Source of the DNA: Cognatilysobacter claricitrinus
GTDB lineage: Bacteria > Pseudomonadota > Gammaproteobacteria > Xanthomonadales > Xanthomonadaceae
Direction of reading: 5' to 3'
DNA: 64,000 bases
Assembly: GCF_045866565.1 (NCBI RefSeq)
Contig: NZ_BAAFZV010000002.1
Span: 248,001 to 312,000, forward strand
Part shown: positions 52,913 through 60,856 of the stretch, piece after piece
Layout of the letters: the number at the start of each line of letters is the position of its first letter
Numbering within the stretch: the stretch's first letter is position 1
Notes under the pieces: model-generated
Told to the model about the DNA's origin: nothing
Database searches by the model: none
Seen by the model: only the letters and a program-made list of their open reading frames with translations
Position numbers and translations under genes: made by a program

Positions 52913-53833
52913 ATGACCCAGCCCCGCGTCATGCCCGATGTTGCGCTCGACCGCGCCACCACTGCGCGTGCGCTCGATCGCGTCGGCATGGCCGGCATCG
53001 CGCTGCCGGTGCGCACGCGTTCAGCGACCGGCGAATCGATGCAGGTTCCCGCGAAGGTCGATGTATTCGTCGACCTGCGCGATCCCGACGCGCGCGGCAT
53101 CCATATGTCGCGTCTCTACCTGCGCCTGCAGCACGCATTCGCCGCCGAAGAGATGACGCCCGATGGCCTGGCGCGCGTGCTCGAGGCGCTGGTCGAAACG
53201 CAGGGCGAGCTGTCGCGTTCGGCGCACCTCGCGATCCGCTTCGACCACCTTCTGCTGCGTGCCGCACTCGCCAGCGCGAACGCAGGCTGGAAGGCGTATC
53301 CGGTCGAGGTGGTTGCCGCACTCGTCGATGGCCGCGTGTCCATCGAGCTCGCCGTCGCCATCGACTATTCGTCGACGTGCCCCGCCTCCGCGGCGTTGTC
53401 GCGGCAGATGACGGCCGAAGCTTTCGCACGCACGTTTGGTGCGGATGGCACGGTCGATGCGGCGTCGGTGCATGACTGGTTGCGTTCGGAGCAGGGCCTG
53501 GTCGCGACGCCGCATGCGCAGCGAAGCCGTGCGGAAGTGCGCGTGCGTCTAGCGGCGAGATTGCCGTCGCTGCCCATCGTCGATCTGATCGACCGCGTGG
53601 AAGCCGCATTGGGCACGCCCGTGCAGACAGCCGTGAAGCGCGAGGACGAACAGGCCTTCGCCGCGCTCAATGCGCGCAACCTGATGTTCTGCGAGGACGC
53701 CGCCCGTCGCGTCGCGCATGCGCTTGCGCACGATCCGCACGTCCTGCGATTCGACGCGCGTGTCTCGCACCTCGAAAGCCTGCACGCGCACGACGCCGTG
53801 GCGTCGGTGAGTGGCGAGGGCGCCGGCGGGTAG
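52913..53833 (+). CDS. folE2: GTP cyclohydrolase FolE2 (type IB)
   Basis: FolE2 makes 7,8-dihydroneopterin triphosphate from GTP, the first step of folate synthesis. It replaces the zinc-dependent FolE, often under zinc limitation. The 306-residue protein has the family block DYSSTCPASAALSRQ with the metal-site cysteine, and the late signature EDEQAFAALNARNLMFCEDAAR. The early segment VPAKVDVFVDL is also typical. I use the ATG at 52913; an ATG at 52880 would add eleven residues. TAGAAT at 52876-52881 could be a -10 box. No Zur operator could be recognised. The ending is rich in His and Ala. Confidence 0.94.
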   Translation: MTQPRVMPDVALDRATTARALDRVGMAGIALPVRTRSATGESMQVPAKVDVFVDLRDPDARGIHMSRLYLRLQHAFAAEEMTPDGLARVLEALVETQGELSRSAHLAIRFDHLLLRAALASANAGWKAYPVEVVAALVDGRVSIELAVAIDYSSTCPASAALSRQMTAEAFARTFGADGTVDAASVHDWLRSEQGLVATPHAQRSRAEVRVRLAARLPSLPIVDLIDRVEAALGTPVQTAVKREDEQAFAALNARNLMFCEDAARRVAHALAHDPHVLRFDARVSHLESLHAHDAVASVSGEGAGG

Positions 53834-53941
53834 ATTGGCGCCCTGTGGTGACGCCGCTCGGGCGTGCGTCGATGGAACGGACGCGCACTGCCCCTACGGT
53901 TGCGGTGGCTCGCCCATAAGCAGCGGATCAATCTGCGCTTC

Positions 53942-54153
53942 GAACCACGCTGTTTCAGCATGTACTCGCGACGCGCCGCGCGCGCGGGCTCGGCGAGTCG
54001 CAGGCTCCAGCACGAGTAATGGCTCCATCCGTACGTCGAACCGCGCCGCCTCGGTATGCACTCGCGATGCGGCGACAACGCGCCGCCGCGCGCCCCGGCT
54101 CAGCGAGTCGCGGACTCCAGCACGAGCAATGGGTCGATCCGTACGTCGAACCA
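53942..54153 (-). repeat. Three decayed copies of the M23 gene's 3' end
   Basis: The segment encoding WFDVRIDPLLVLESATR at the end of the M23 gene recurs twice downstream. One copy is near 54004-54043 (RFDVRMEPLLVLEPATR) and a weaker one near 53904-53947 (WFEAQIDPLLMGEP). Offsets are 110 bp and 96 bp. This repeat fills most of the 266-bp gap between folE2 and the M23 gene; no terminator was seen in the rest. Confidence 0.75.
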
Positions 54154-54954
54154 GTTCATGCCCCAGTGCAGATGCGGGCCGGTCGCACGACCGGTCGCGC
54201 CAACCGCGCCGATGACCTGTCCCTGCTCGATGTGGTCGCCGACGCGCACGTCGATGCGCGAAAGATGCAGGAAGTTCGAACTCACGCCGTGGCCGTGGTC
54301 GAGCACGACGGTGCCGCCGGTGAGGTAGAGATCGGGATCCGCGAACGTGATCGTGCCTGCCGCGGGCGCGTGCACCGGTGTTCCCTGGGCGGCGGCGATG
54401 TCCATGCCGGAGTGCGGCGCGCCGGCGCTGCCGTTGTACACGCGCTGGTTTCCGAAGCGACCGCTGATCCGGCCCGGTACGGGCCATTCGAAGTGCTGCA
54501 GGAAGTCACTGCGCTCGTCATCGCGCGTGCGAACGGCGGCAACGCGCGCCTGCTCGGCCTGGATGCGCGCGGCGATCTCGGGCGGCGGATTGACCGTCGC
54601 GGGCGGTACGCCGTCGACATGCTCGATCGGCCAGTCGCGCGGAAGGATCTGGATTTCGATCGTCGTGGGCGATGTGCCCGGCGTGTCGATCGACACCGGC
54701 ATGCGCCCGGCTGCGTCGCGCGCGATGCCGAGCGCGAAATGGCCGTCGGGTGCGACGCGCACATCGCGTCCGGCGAACCGCACATGCGCATCCGCAGACG
54801 TGCGGCCGATCACGAGGGCGCCTTGCGACGCCGTCGGCGGCAGGTAGGTAGCGATACGCGCGGGCGCACTCGCAGGCGCCGACGCGCTGCGCGGCGATAC
54901 CGCACAGGCAGCTAACAGCACCAGCATCGGAGCGATGAGGACGCGTCGCGCCAT
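54100..54954 (-). CDS. M23-family peptidase lipoprotein
   Basis: This 284-residue lipoprotein (lipobox LAAC, Cys17) carries a LytM-type M23 peptidase domain in the C-terminal half. The zinc motifs are intact: HSGMD (about residues 205-209) and HLHWG near the end, with VVLDHGHG between. It should be a periplasmic endopeptidase that cuts peptidoglycan cross-links. The N-terminal part contains beta-rich sequence (about 40-130). The ATG at 54954 gives a normal signal peptide; upstream in-frame ATGs do not. The 3' end has been partly duplicated downstream (see the repeat). yidD lies 61 bp upstream in the same direction. Confidence 0.92.
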   Translation of the reverse strand: MARRVLIAPMLVLLAACAVSPRSASAPASAPARIATYLPPTASQGALVIGRTSADAHVRFAGRDVRVAPDGHFALGIARDAAGRMPVSIDTPGTSPTTIEIQILPRDWPIEHVDGVPPATVNPPPEIAARIQAEQARVAAVRTRDDERSDFLQHFEWPVPGRISGRFGNQRVYNGSAGAPHSGMDIAAAQGTPVHAPAAGTITFADPDLYLTGGTVVLDHGHGVSSNFLHLSRIDVRVGDHIEQGQVIGAVGATGRATGPHLHWGMNWFDVRIDPLLVLESATR

Positions 54955-55015
54955 CGATGATCTCCGCAAGCCGTGGAGACCGATCATCCGCGCGCGTTCC
55001 GGAATCGCCGCTGAG

Positions 55016-55234
55016 TCATCGCGGCGGCACCGGGTCATGCCCACCTGGATGGAAGGGATGGCAACGCAGCACGCGCCGCGCGGCGAGCCAGGAGCCACGA
55101 ACCGCGCCGAAGCGCGCGATCGCGTCCATGGCGTACACCGAACAGGTCGGGTGGAAACGGCAGCGCGGACCGAGAAGCGGGCTGATCCATCGCTTGTAAC
55201 CGCGGAGAAGTGCGATAAGAGCGCGGTCGATCAC
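55016..55234 (-). CDS. yidD: Membrane protein insertion efficiency factor YidD
   Basis: YidD is a small membrane-associated protein that helps the YidC insertase. The 72-residue product has the complete family pattern: YKRWISPLLGPRCRFHPTCSVYA at residues 13-35, including the conserved cysteines, followed by RVLRCHPFHPGG. The start is a GTG at 55234. The gene normally lies between rnpA and yidC at the replication origin; here it stands alone before the M23 lipoprotein gene. The function as such is not in doubt. Confidence 0.94.
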   Translation of the reverse strand: MIDRALIALLRGYKRWISPLLGPRCRFHPTCSVYAMDAIARFGAVRGSWLAARRVLRCHPFHPGGHDPVPPR

Positions 55235-55371
55235 GGAATCTTGATGCTCCGGCTCACCATGATGGCGGCCTCATCGCCGCGGTTGTGCGCTGTACGGCGT
55301 AATCGCGGACCTCATGCAATCAGCGTCGAAGCACGCTAGAAGTCCCTGTCGGAACACACATTGCGTGTGTG

Positions 55372-55401
55372 TTGCCGCAGCTGTCACGGGCAGGGTATAA
55401 C
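55372..55401 (+). promoter_or_regulatory. Predicted promoter of the dksA-like gene
   Basis: TTGCCG (55372-55377) and TATAAC (55396-55401) with an 18-bp spacer match sigma-70 boxes in 4 and 5 of 6 positions. An inverted repeat ACACAC/GTGTGT (55354-55359 with 55365-55370) directly abuts the -35 box and could be a protein site. The rest of the 207-bp gap shows nothing else. Confidence 0.5.
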
Positions 55402-55441
55402 AGCGCGCTTTCCCGCCTCAAGGGAAGAAGGACAGGCGCTC

Positions 55442-56560
55442 GTGGCGACAAAGAAAACCGCGAAGAAGGCCGCCTCGCCGGCCAAGAAGTCCGCAGCGAA
55501 GCCGGCGGTGAAGAAAGCCGCCAAACCCGTTGCGAAGCCGGCTGCGAAAAAAGCCGTAGCGAAGAAGGTCGTCGCGAAAAAGGCGCCGCCGAAGCCCGCT
55601 CCGAAGGCGAAGCCCGCGCCTGCGAAGAAGGCGATGCCTGCAGCCGCGAAAAAGGCGGTGCCGGCAAAGAAGGCGGCTCAGGTCGCTAAGGCGCCGGTGA
55701 AAAAGGCGGTGGCGAAGGCGCCGGCACCGTCACGCGCGGTTGAAACGCCGGCGCGCAAGCCCGCAGTTGCGAAGAAGGCGCCCGTCGCTGCCAAGCAGCC
55801 CGTGCCGGCGGCGAAGCCCGTCGCGCAGGCCGCGGTGGCGCGGGAAAACACGAATGAACGTCCGACGCGGTCCGGTTCCTCCGGTCCCGCGGCGGGCGCG
55901 TTGAAGAACGGGACACCGTCGACCGCGAACAGCGCGGCGCGTCCGTCCCCGCAGGTGGAGTCGATGAGCAGGAACGCAAACAAAAAGAGCGCAGCGGCTC
56001 CAGCCGCAGCCACGGGCGGCCCCGCCGTCGTGGTCCAGCGCCCGTCCAGTGGCAAGGTCGCCGTCGCCGTGACGGCCAGCCGTGGCAGCGCCGCGGCGAA
56101 AACGGGCGCGCGCCGCATTCCCGAGTACAAGACCGACGACGCCTCGGGCCGGCCGATCGTGCCGGATGGCTACAAGCCGAAGGCGGACGAGGAGTACATG
56201 AATCCGTTGCAGCTCGAGTATTTCCGTCAGCGCCTGCTGTCGTGGCGCGGAGATCTCGTCGAGGAGTCGAAGCAGACGATCGAGAACCTCCGTGAGGAAG
56301 TGCGCGACGTCGGCGACGAGGCGGAGCGTGCGACACGCGAAACCGAGAACTCGCTCGAACTGCGTACGCGCGATCGCTACCGCAAGCTGATCAGCAAGAT
56401 CGACAGCACGCTCAAGCGCATCGACTCGGGCGATTACGGTTACTGCGCCGATACGGGCGAGGAAATCGGCCTGGATCGCCTCGAAGCGCGACTCACCGCC
56501 GAGCGCACGATCGACGCGCAGGAGCGCTGGGAGCACCTGCAGAAGCAGATGGGCGACTGA
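55442..56560 (+). CDS. dksA: DksA-like transcription factor with histone-H1-like N-terminal tail
   Basis: DksA binds the RNA polymerase secondary channel and works with ppGpp. Here the DksA part is the last 150 residues of 372 (coiled coil with SLELRTRDRYRKLI and the end YGYCADTGEE...). It is preceded by about 220 residues dominated by Lys, Ala and Pro in repeats like PAKKA and VKKAAKP, as in histone H1-like bacterial proteins. Three of the four zinc cysteines are replaced, giving Cys335, Thr338, Thr356, Ala359. As I recall, this C-T-T-A state occurs in zinc-independent DksA2. The tip motif reads DEAERA where E. coli has DPVDRA. I use the GTG at 55442 with AAGAAGGA upstream. It is a single-gene unit with its own promoter and terminator. 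Confidence 0.88.
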   Translation: MATKKTAKKAASPAKKSAAKPAVKKAAKPVAKPAAKKAVAKKVVAKKAPPKPAPKAKPAPAKKAMPAAAKKAVPAKKAAQVAKAPVKKAVAKAPAPSRAVETPARKPAVAKKAPVAAKQPVPAAKPVAQAAVARENTNERPTRSGSSGPAAGALKNGTPSTANSAARPSPQVESMSRNANKKSAAAPAAATGGPAVVVQRPSSGKVAVAVTASRGSAAAKTGARRIPEYKTDDASGRPIVPDGYKPKADEEYMNPLQLEYFRQRLLSWRGDLVEESKQTIENLREEVRDVGDEAERATRETENSLELRTRDRYRKLISKIDSTLKRIDSGDYGYCADTGEEIGLDRLEARLTAERTIDAQERWEHLQKQMGD

Positions 56561-56582
56561 CCCGTCCGTCTAAGCGTCGAAT

Positions 56583-56609
56583 CGAAGCCCCGCCTCGCGC
56601 GGGGCTTCG
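56583..56609 (+). terminator. Terminator after the dksA-like gene
   Basis: An 11-bp perfect stem (56583-56593 with 56599-56609, 5-base loop) lies 22 bases behind the stop and is followed by a short T-rich stretch. Confidence 0.7.
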
Positions 56610-56625
56610 TGTTTCCGGCGCCGCG

Positions 56626-57042
56626 TCAGGCCTTCGGGAGACCTCTGGCGTACCGGTGCGCGAGCAGGGCGAGCACGATCGCGATGACGAGCACCAGTCC
56701 CTGCATCGCGAGTGCGGGCGTCGCAGGCATCCCGCCCGAGGCAATGACGAGCCCGGCGTCCTGCACCAGGACGCCGATCAGCGATGCGAGCAGCAGCGGC
56801 CAGGCGATGCGGTGCGGTTGAGTGAGCGCCACCGAACCGAGCACGCCGGCGATCACCGCCACCGCGGTACCGACGACCGACCACCCGGGCCGCGCGGCGT
56901 ACAGGTGCTGTTGTTCGATCGGCATGCGCGCGATGTCGCTCGCGCTGATCCGGGCGTCCGCCGCGAACGCGAGGCAGCCCAGCACGTTCCACAGCACGGC
57001 GACGATCGCCACCGGTCGGAGCCACTTCGGTCGAGCGTTCAT
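56626..57042 (-). CDS. Four-helix integral membrane protein of unknown function
   Basis: This 138-residue protein has about four hydrophobic segments (near residues 8-28, 52-75, 78-100 and 112-130). The loop after the first helix contains ARMPIEQQHLYAARPGWSVVG. This layout occurs in many small uncharacterised bacterial membrane proteins. No catalytic motif is visible. The ATG at 57042 lies 40 bp downstream of the MFS gene stop on the same strand, so it may be last in the cysS-sufE-MFS series. Confidence 0.75.
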   Translation of the reverse strand: MNARPKWLRPVAIVAVLWNVLGCLAFAADARISASDIARMPIEQQHLYAARPGWSVVGTAVAVIAGVLGSVALTQPHRIAWPLLLASLIGVLVQDAGLVIASGGMPATPALAMQGLVLVIAIVLALLAHRYARGLPKA

Positions 57043-57082
57043 TGCGCGTCTCCCGGATTGCGCCGCGTGGAGCGGCGTCGGG

Positions 57083-58318
57083 CTAGCGTAGCTCGCGCAG
57101 GTCCAGCCGGCGCAACCTGGGGGCGCGCCAAGCGGTCGAGGCGACCACCGCGATCGTCATGCAGCCGCCGAACACCACCGATGGCACCAGTCCCATGATC
57201 CGGGCCATCGCGCCGGACCAGAACGCGCCCAGTTCGTTCGACGACCCGATGAAGATGCCGTTGATCGACGACACGCGGCCGCGCATCTCGTCCGGTGTCG
57301 CCAACTGCAGGATGGTGGAGCGCAGCACCACCGACACGCCGTCGCACATACCCGACAGCAGCAGGATGGCGGCCGACAGCCAGAACGACGTCGACAGGCC
57401 GAAACCGATCATGCACAGGCCGAAACCGGCGACCGCGCCGAGGAGGATTCGGCCCGAATGCTTCTCGAGCGGCCGACGCGCGAGATAGAGGCCGACGAGC
57501 ACTGCGCCCAGCGCCGGCGCGCCGCGCAGGATGCCCAGCGCTTCCGGGCCACGATGCAGGACGTCGCGAATGAACGCCGGCGCGAGCGAAATCGCACCGC
57601 CCAGCAGCACCGCGAACATGTCGAGCGCGAGCGCGCCGAGCAGCACTTGGTGGCTGAAGACGAAGCGGATGCCTTCCCCGATGCTGCGGAAGATCGGACC
57701 GCGTTGCAGCTGTTGGGCCGGTTCGGTGACGCGCAACGACACCACCGACAACGCCGCGGCGATCGCCAGCGCCATCGCGACCGCGTAGGCGACCACCACG
57801 CTGCCCGCGCCGACCAGGGCGCCGCCGATCGCGGGGCCAATCACCAGGCCGGACTGGAACACAATGCTGCCGATGCTCGCGCCGCGCGTGTACTGCTCAC
57901 GCACCAGCACGCGGCCGAACAGCGCGTTGTAGACCGGACCAAGGAACGAGCGCACGGTGCCGGTCAGCCCGACGGCGCAGTACATCAGCAGCAGGCGCGA
58001 CGTCGGCACCGCCTGCGTCGTCACCAGCATCAGCACCAGCGGCGTTGCTGCCAGGCCAAAACACGCCGCCATGCCGAGCTTGCGACGCGGCAGGTGGTCG
58101 ACGAGGTAACCGGCGAACGGCGCAACGCAGAAATACGGGATCACTTCCGCCAGGCCGATCAGGCCGAGCTTCAGCGGATCGTGGGTGAGCTGGTAGATCT
58201 GCCAGCCGACTGCAACCGAGACGATCTGGTACGAAAGGATCGTCAGGATGCGATAGCCCATCAGCGCGACGAACGCCGGCACGCGCATCGGGGCCGGCGC
58301 GGGGACGGCCTCGCTCAC
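57083..58318 (-). CDS. Major facilitator superfamily transporter
   Basis: This 411-residue inner-membrane protein has about twelve hydrophobic helices. The MFS motif between helices 2 and 3 reads GYLVDHLPRRKLGM, and the GxxFGP-like SFLGPVYNALFGRV and the second-half DEMRGRVSSI are also present. The type resembles EntS/YbdA-like exporters, but the substrate is unknown. The start is the GTG at 58318, which overlaps the sufE stop as GTGA; an ATG ten codons inside is possible. Coupling to sufE is structural rather than functional as far as can be seen. Confidence 0.88.
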   Translation of the reverse strand: MSEAVPAPAPMRVPAFVALMGYRILTILSYQIVSVAVGWQIYQLTHDPLKLGLIGLAEVIPYFCVAPFAGYLVDHLPRRKLGMAACFGLAATPLVLMLVTTQAVPTSRLLLMYCAVGLTGTVRSFLGPVYNALFGRVLVREQYTRGASIGSIVFQSGLVIGPAIGGALVGAGSVVVAYAVAMALAIAAALSVVSLRVTEPAQQLQRGPIFRSIGEGIRFVFSHQVLLGALALDMFAVLLGGAISLAPAFIRDVLHRGPEALGILRGAPALGAVLVGLYLARRPLEKHSGRILLGAVAGFGLCMIGFGLSTSFWLSAAILLLSGMCDGVSVVLRSTILQLATPDEMRGRVSSINGIFIGSSNELGAFWSGAMARIMGLVPSVVFGGCMTIAVVASTAWRAPRLRRLDLRELR

Positions 58319-58761
58319 GCGGCGTCCCGCGCCGCCTGCGCGGTCTCGCGGATGCGGGCGAGCAGCGCGCTGAGGCCGTTGCTGCGCGTCGGCGAGAGAT
58401 GCTTCGACAGGCCGATGTCGGCGACGAACGTCGGCTCCGTCGCGAGGATCTCGTCGGCGCTGCGGCCCGCATAGACGCGCAGCGCGAGGAAGACGAGGCC
58501 CGAGACGATCGCGGAGTCGCTGGTCGCCACGAAGTCCAGCCGCGATGCATCGCCCGAGCCCACGATCCACACCTTCGACTGGCAACCGAGCAGGCGGTTG
58601 TCCTCGACCTGCAACGCCGGGTCCATCGGCGGCAACTTGCGGCCGAGGTCGATCAGGTACTGGTAGCGCTCGGACCAGTCGCCGAAGAACGCGAACTCGT
58701 CGCGGATCGCCTCCTGGGCCTCTGCGGCGGTGGGTTCGAGCGGGAACCGCGTTTCACTCAC
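58315..58761 (-). CDS. sufE: SufE-family sulfur transfer protein
   Basis: SufE accepts sulfane sulfur from a cysteine desulfurase (SufS or CsdA) for iron-sulfur cluster assembly. The 148-residue protein has normal length. The acceptor cysteine is Cys60 in LLGCQSKVWI, with WSERYQYLIDLGRKLP before it and SPTRSNGLSALLARI near the end. The GTG at 58761 is used because it gives the standard N-terminus. It lies 10 bp behind cysS and overlaps the MFS gene by 4 bp. No desulfurase gene is nearby; the link with cysS is a shared use of cysteine. Confidence 0.92.
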   Translation of the reverse strand: MSETRFPLEPTAAEAQEAIRDEFAFFGDWSERYQYLIDLGRKLPPMDPALQVEDNRLLGCQSKVWIVGSGDASRLDFVATSDSAIVSGLVFLALRVYAGRSADEILATEPTFVADIGLSKHLSPTRSNGLSALLARIRETAQAARDAA

Positions 58762-58771
58762 GATGCAGGCC

Positions 58772-60154
58772 TCAGGCGCGACGCCAGCGGACGCCGGCCG
58801 CGGTGTCCTCGAGCAGCACGCCTTCGGCGGCGAGCTGGTCGCGGATCGCGTCGGCGCGGGCGAAGTCGCGCGATTTCTTGGCGGTGGTGCGTTCTTCGAC
58901 GAGCGCCGTGATGCGTGCGTCGTCGCTGTCGTCGGCGCCGCGCGCGAACCACTTCGCGGGCGACTGCTGCAGCAGGCCGAGCGCAAGGCCTGCACCGAGC
59001 AGGTCGCCCTTGAGTTGCGACAGGCGCGCGCGATCGGCATCACCTACGGCGAGCAGGCCACGCGCGTCGCGTGCGAACTCGTTGAGCAGCGCGAGCACCT
59101 GCGGCGTGTTGAGGTCGTCGTCCAGCGCGGTCTCGACCGAATCCGGGATCGTCGCGTTGGCGTCGACATCGCCGAGGTCCCGCAACGTGCCGTACAGCCG
59201 ATCCAGCGTGCGGATGCATTGGTCGATCACCGTGTCCGACCACTCCAGCGGCTGCCGGTAATGCGCGGACAGCAGCGCGTAACGCAGCGCCTCGGGCGGG
59301 TGCTTGGCGACGAGGTCGTGGATCTTCTCGATGTTGCCGATCGATTTGCTCATCTTCGCGCCGCCGAAGTTGAGCATGCCGTTGTGCAGCCAGTAGCGCG
59401 CGAATACGCGGCCGCCGTGCGCGCATTCGCTCTGCGCGATTTCGTTCTCGTGGTGCGGGAACTGCAGGTCGACGCCGCCGGCGTGGATGTCGATGGTCTC
59501 GCCGAGGTGCGCTTCGGCCATCGCCGAGCATTCGATGTGCCAGCCAGGGCGGCCGCGGCCCCACGGCGATTCCCAGCCGGGCAGGTCGTCGGTCGACGGC
59601 TTCCACAGCACGAAGTCGCCAGGGTCGCGCTTGTACGGGGCGACGTCGATTCGCGCGCCGGCGATCATCTCGTCGACATCGCGACGCGACAGCTTGCCGT
59701 AGTCGGCGAACGAGCCGACCGAAAAGAGCACGTGGTTCTCCGCGACGTAGGCATGGCCGGATTCGATCAACCGCTCGATCATCGCGATGATCTGCGGCAT
59801 GTGCGCGACCACGGACGGCTCGACGTCCGGCGTCACCGCGCCGAGCGCGGCCATGTCGTCGCGGAACGCGGCGGCGAAGCGGTCGGTGATGGTGGAAATC
59901 GGCACGCCGAGTTCGCGCGCGGCGTTGTTGATCTTGTCGTCGACGTCGGTGATGTTGCGCACGTAGCGCACCGCGCCATGGCGACGCCGCAGCAGGTCCG
60001 CAAGCACGCCGAACACCACGTACGGCCTGGCGTTGCCGATGTGCACGTAGTTGTAGACCGTCGGGCCGCAGACATACATCGTCGGGCAGGCGGGATCGAG
60101 CGGCTCGAAGGCTTGCAGCCGGCGGGGCAGGCTGTTGTAGAGATGCAGGCTCAT
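58772..60154 (-). CDS. cysS: Cysteinyl-tRNA synthetase
   Basis: CysS charges tRNA-Cys. The 460-residue class I synthetase has the HIGH-type motif HIGN at residues 38-41 and KMSKS at 267-271. The zinc ligands are Cys29, Cys209, His234 and Glu238, with GWHIECSAM and FPHHENEIAQSE around them. The C-terminal DALR-like helical domain follows. The ATG at 60154 begins MSLHLYNSLPRR, the normal N-terminus. sufE follows after 10 bp. It is divergent from the small secreted protein gene at 60309. Confidence 0.97.
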   Translation of the reverse strand: MSLHLYNSLPRRLQAFEPLDPACPTMYVCGPTVYNYVHIGNARPYVVFGVLADLLRRRHGAVRYVRNITDVDDKINNAARELGVPISTITDRFAAAFRDDMAALGAVTPDVEPSVVAHMPQIIAMIERLIESGHAYVAENHVLFSVGSFADYGKLSRRDVDEMIAGARIDVAPYKRDPGDFVLWKPSTDDLPGWESPWGRGRPGWHIECSAMAEAHLGETIDIHAGGVDLQFPHHENEIAQSECAHGGRVFARYWLHNGMLNFGGAKMSKSIGNIEKIHDLVAKHPPEALRYALLSAHYRQPLEWSDTVIDQCIRTLDRLYGTLRDLGDVDANATIPDSVETALDDDLNTPQVLALLNEFARDARGLLAVGDADRARLSQLKGDLLGAGLALGLLQQSPAKWFARGADDSDDARITALVEERTTAKKSRDFARADAIRDQLAAEGVLLEDTAAGVRWRRA

Positions 60155-60308
60155 GGGCGCTCGTTCGGGCCGCGTACGGTCGAGCCAGCCATTGTAGCGG
60201 CGCGTGTGCGTCCAGCCGCCGCGCGGGGCAGAGGACAGGGGGCATTCATCGCCACGGCCGCTGCGCCGCATACACTTCCCGGTCCGGTCCCCCGCCAAGA
60301 GCCCGCCC

Positions 60309-60710
60309 TTGCGACGTCGAACGCTGCTGCTGGTCGCGCTGCTGCTGTGCTCCGTCGCCGGCGGCGTCGTGGCCGAGACCGTCGTCCAGCGCGAGAACGT
60401 CAGCTACGAATACGCGCGGGTGCTGCGGGTGACGCCGGTCTACCAGAACCTGACCGCGACCAGCATGGAAACGCGCTGCGACGACGGCTCGCGGCTGCAG
60501 CGGATCGTCGGCAGCGTCCGCAACGTGCTCAAACACGACTCCGCGACGGGCGGCACCAACTGCCGCAGCGTGCCGGTGCAGCGCGAGTTCAAGCGCCCCT
60601 TCGCCTACGACGTCGACTACACCTATCGCGGCGCGAAATACCGCTCCCGGCTGTCCGACGATCCCGGCCATCTGCTGCGCATTCGCATTTCCGTGACGCC
60701 GGCCCCGTAG
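60309..60710 (+). CDS. Small secreted protein of unknown function, UmoB-like C-terminus
   Basis: This protein of about 133 residues has a signal peptide (LRRRTLLLVALLLCSVAGGVVAE) and a beta-rich domain. The pattern YARVLRVTPVYQ, two cysteines, then VDYTYRGAKYRSRL and DPGHLLRIRISVTP is the domain that follows the glycine zipper in UmoB/SlyB-like outer-membrane proteins. Here the zipper itself is missing. The start is uncertain. A TTG at 60309 gives a good signal peptide with weak AAGAG upstream; the ATG at 60204 would add a long charged extension. It may pass transcription into the arg leader, since it ends 45 bp before it. Confidence 0.65.
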   Translation: MRRRTLLLVALLLCSVAGGVVAETVVQRENVSYEYARVLRVTPVYQNLTATSMETRCDDGSRLQRIVGSVRNVLKHDSATGGTNCRSVPVQREFKRPFAYDVDYTYRGAKYRSRLSDDPGHLLRIRISVTPAP

Positions 60711-60715
60711 CGCCC

Positions 60716-60744
60716 TTGCATCGCCCATCGCGAGACCGCAGAAT
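60716..60744 (+). promoter_or_regulatory. Candidate promoter of the arginine operon leader
   Basis: TTGCAT (60716-60721) and CAGAAT (60739-60744) are 17 bp apart. The expected transcription start is near 60751-60755, so the leader ORF would have almost no 5' untranslated region. Confidence 0.35.
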
Positions 60745-60754
60745 CGCCGCCCTC

Positions 60755-60856
60755 ATGCGTACCAACTACACCGACGCCGACATCCTGACCTCTGCCTACA
60801 TGGCGGCGGGCATGACCTCGCGCGCCCGCCGACGCACCCGCCACACGGCTGGGTAA
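60755..60856 (+). CDS. Putative arginine-rich leader peptide of the arg operon
   Basis: A 33-codon ORF ends 91 bp before argF'. Its last part contains SRARRRTRH: five arginine codons within seven (60821-60841), all CGC or CGA. Another in-frame ATG at 60812 would give a 14-residue peptide of the usual leader size. There is no Shine-Dalgarno sequence before 60755, but the predicted promoter would make the message nearly leaderless. The stop codon lies at the edge of an RNA segment that can pair with the 5' arm of the downstream terminator. I infer that arginyl-tRNA shortage stalls ribosomes here and allows transcription into argF'. A chance ORF cannot be excluded without comparison. Confidence 0.6.
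   Translation: MRTNYTDADILTSAYMAAGMTSRARRRTRHTAG

Noticed and set aside
53894..54487. Minus-strand frame through the repeated 3' ends as a separate gene
   Set aside because: Its upper half is out of frame inside the M23 gene and no start or ribosome site is visible; treated as a duplication relic instead.
58730..60754. Plus-strand open frame running through cysS into the arginine leader ORF
   Set aside because: It is antisense to cysS. Only its last 33 codons lie in non-coding DNA and are considered as the leader peptide.
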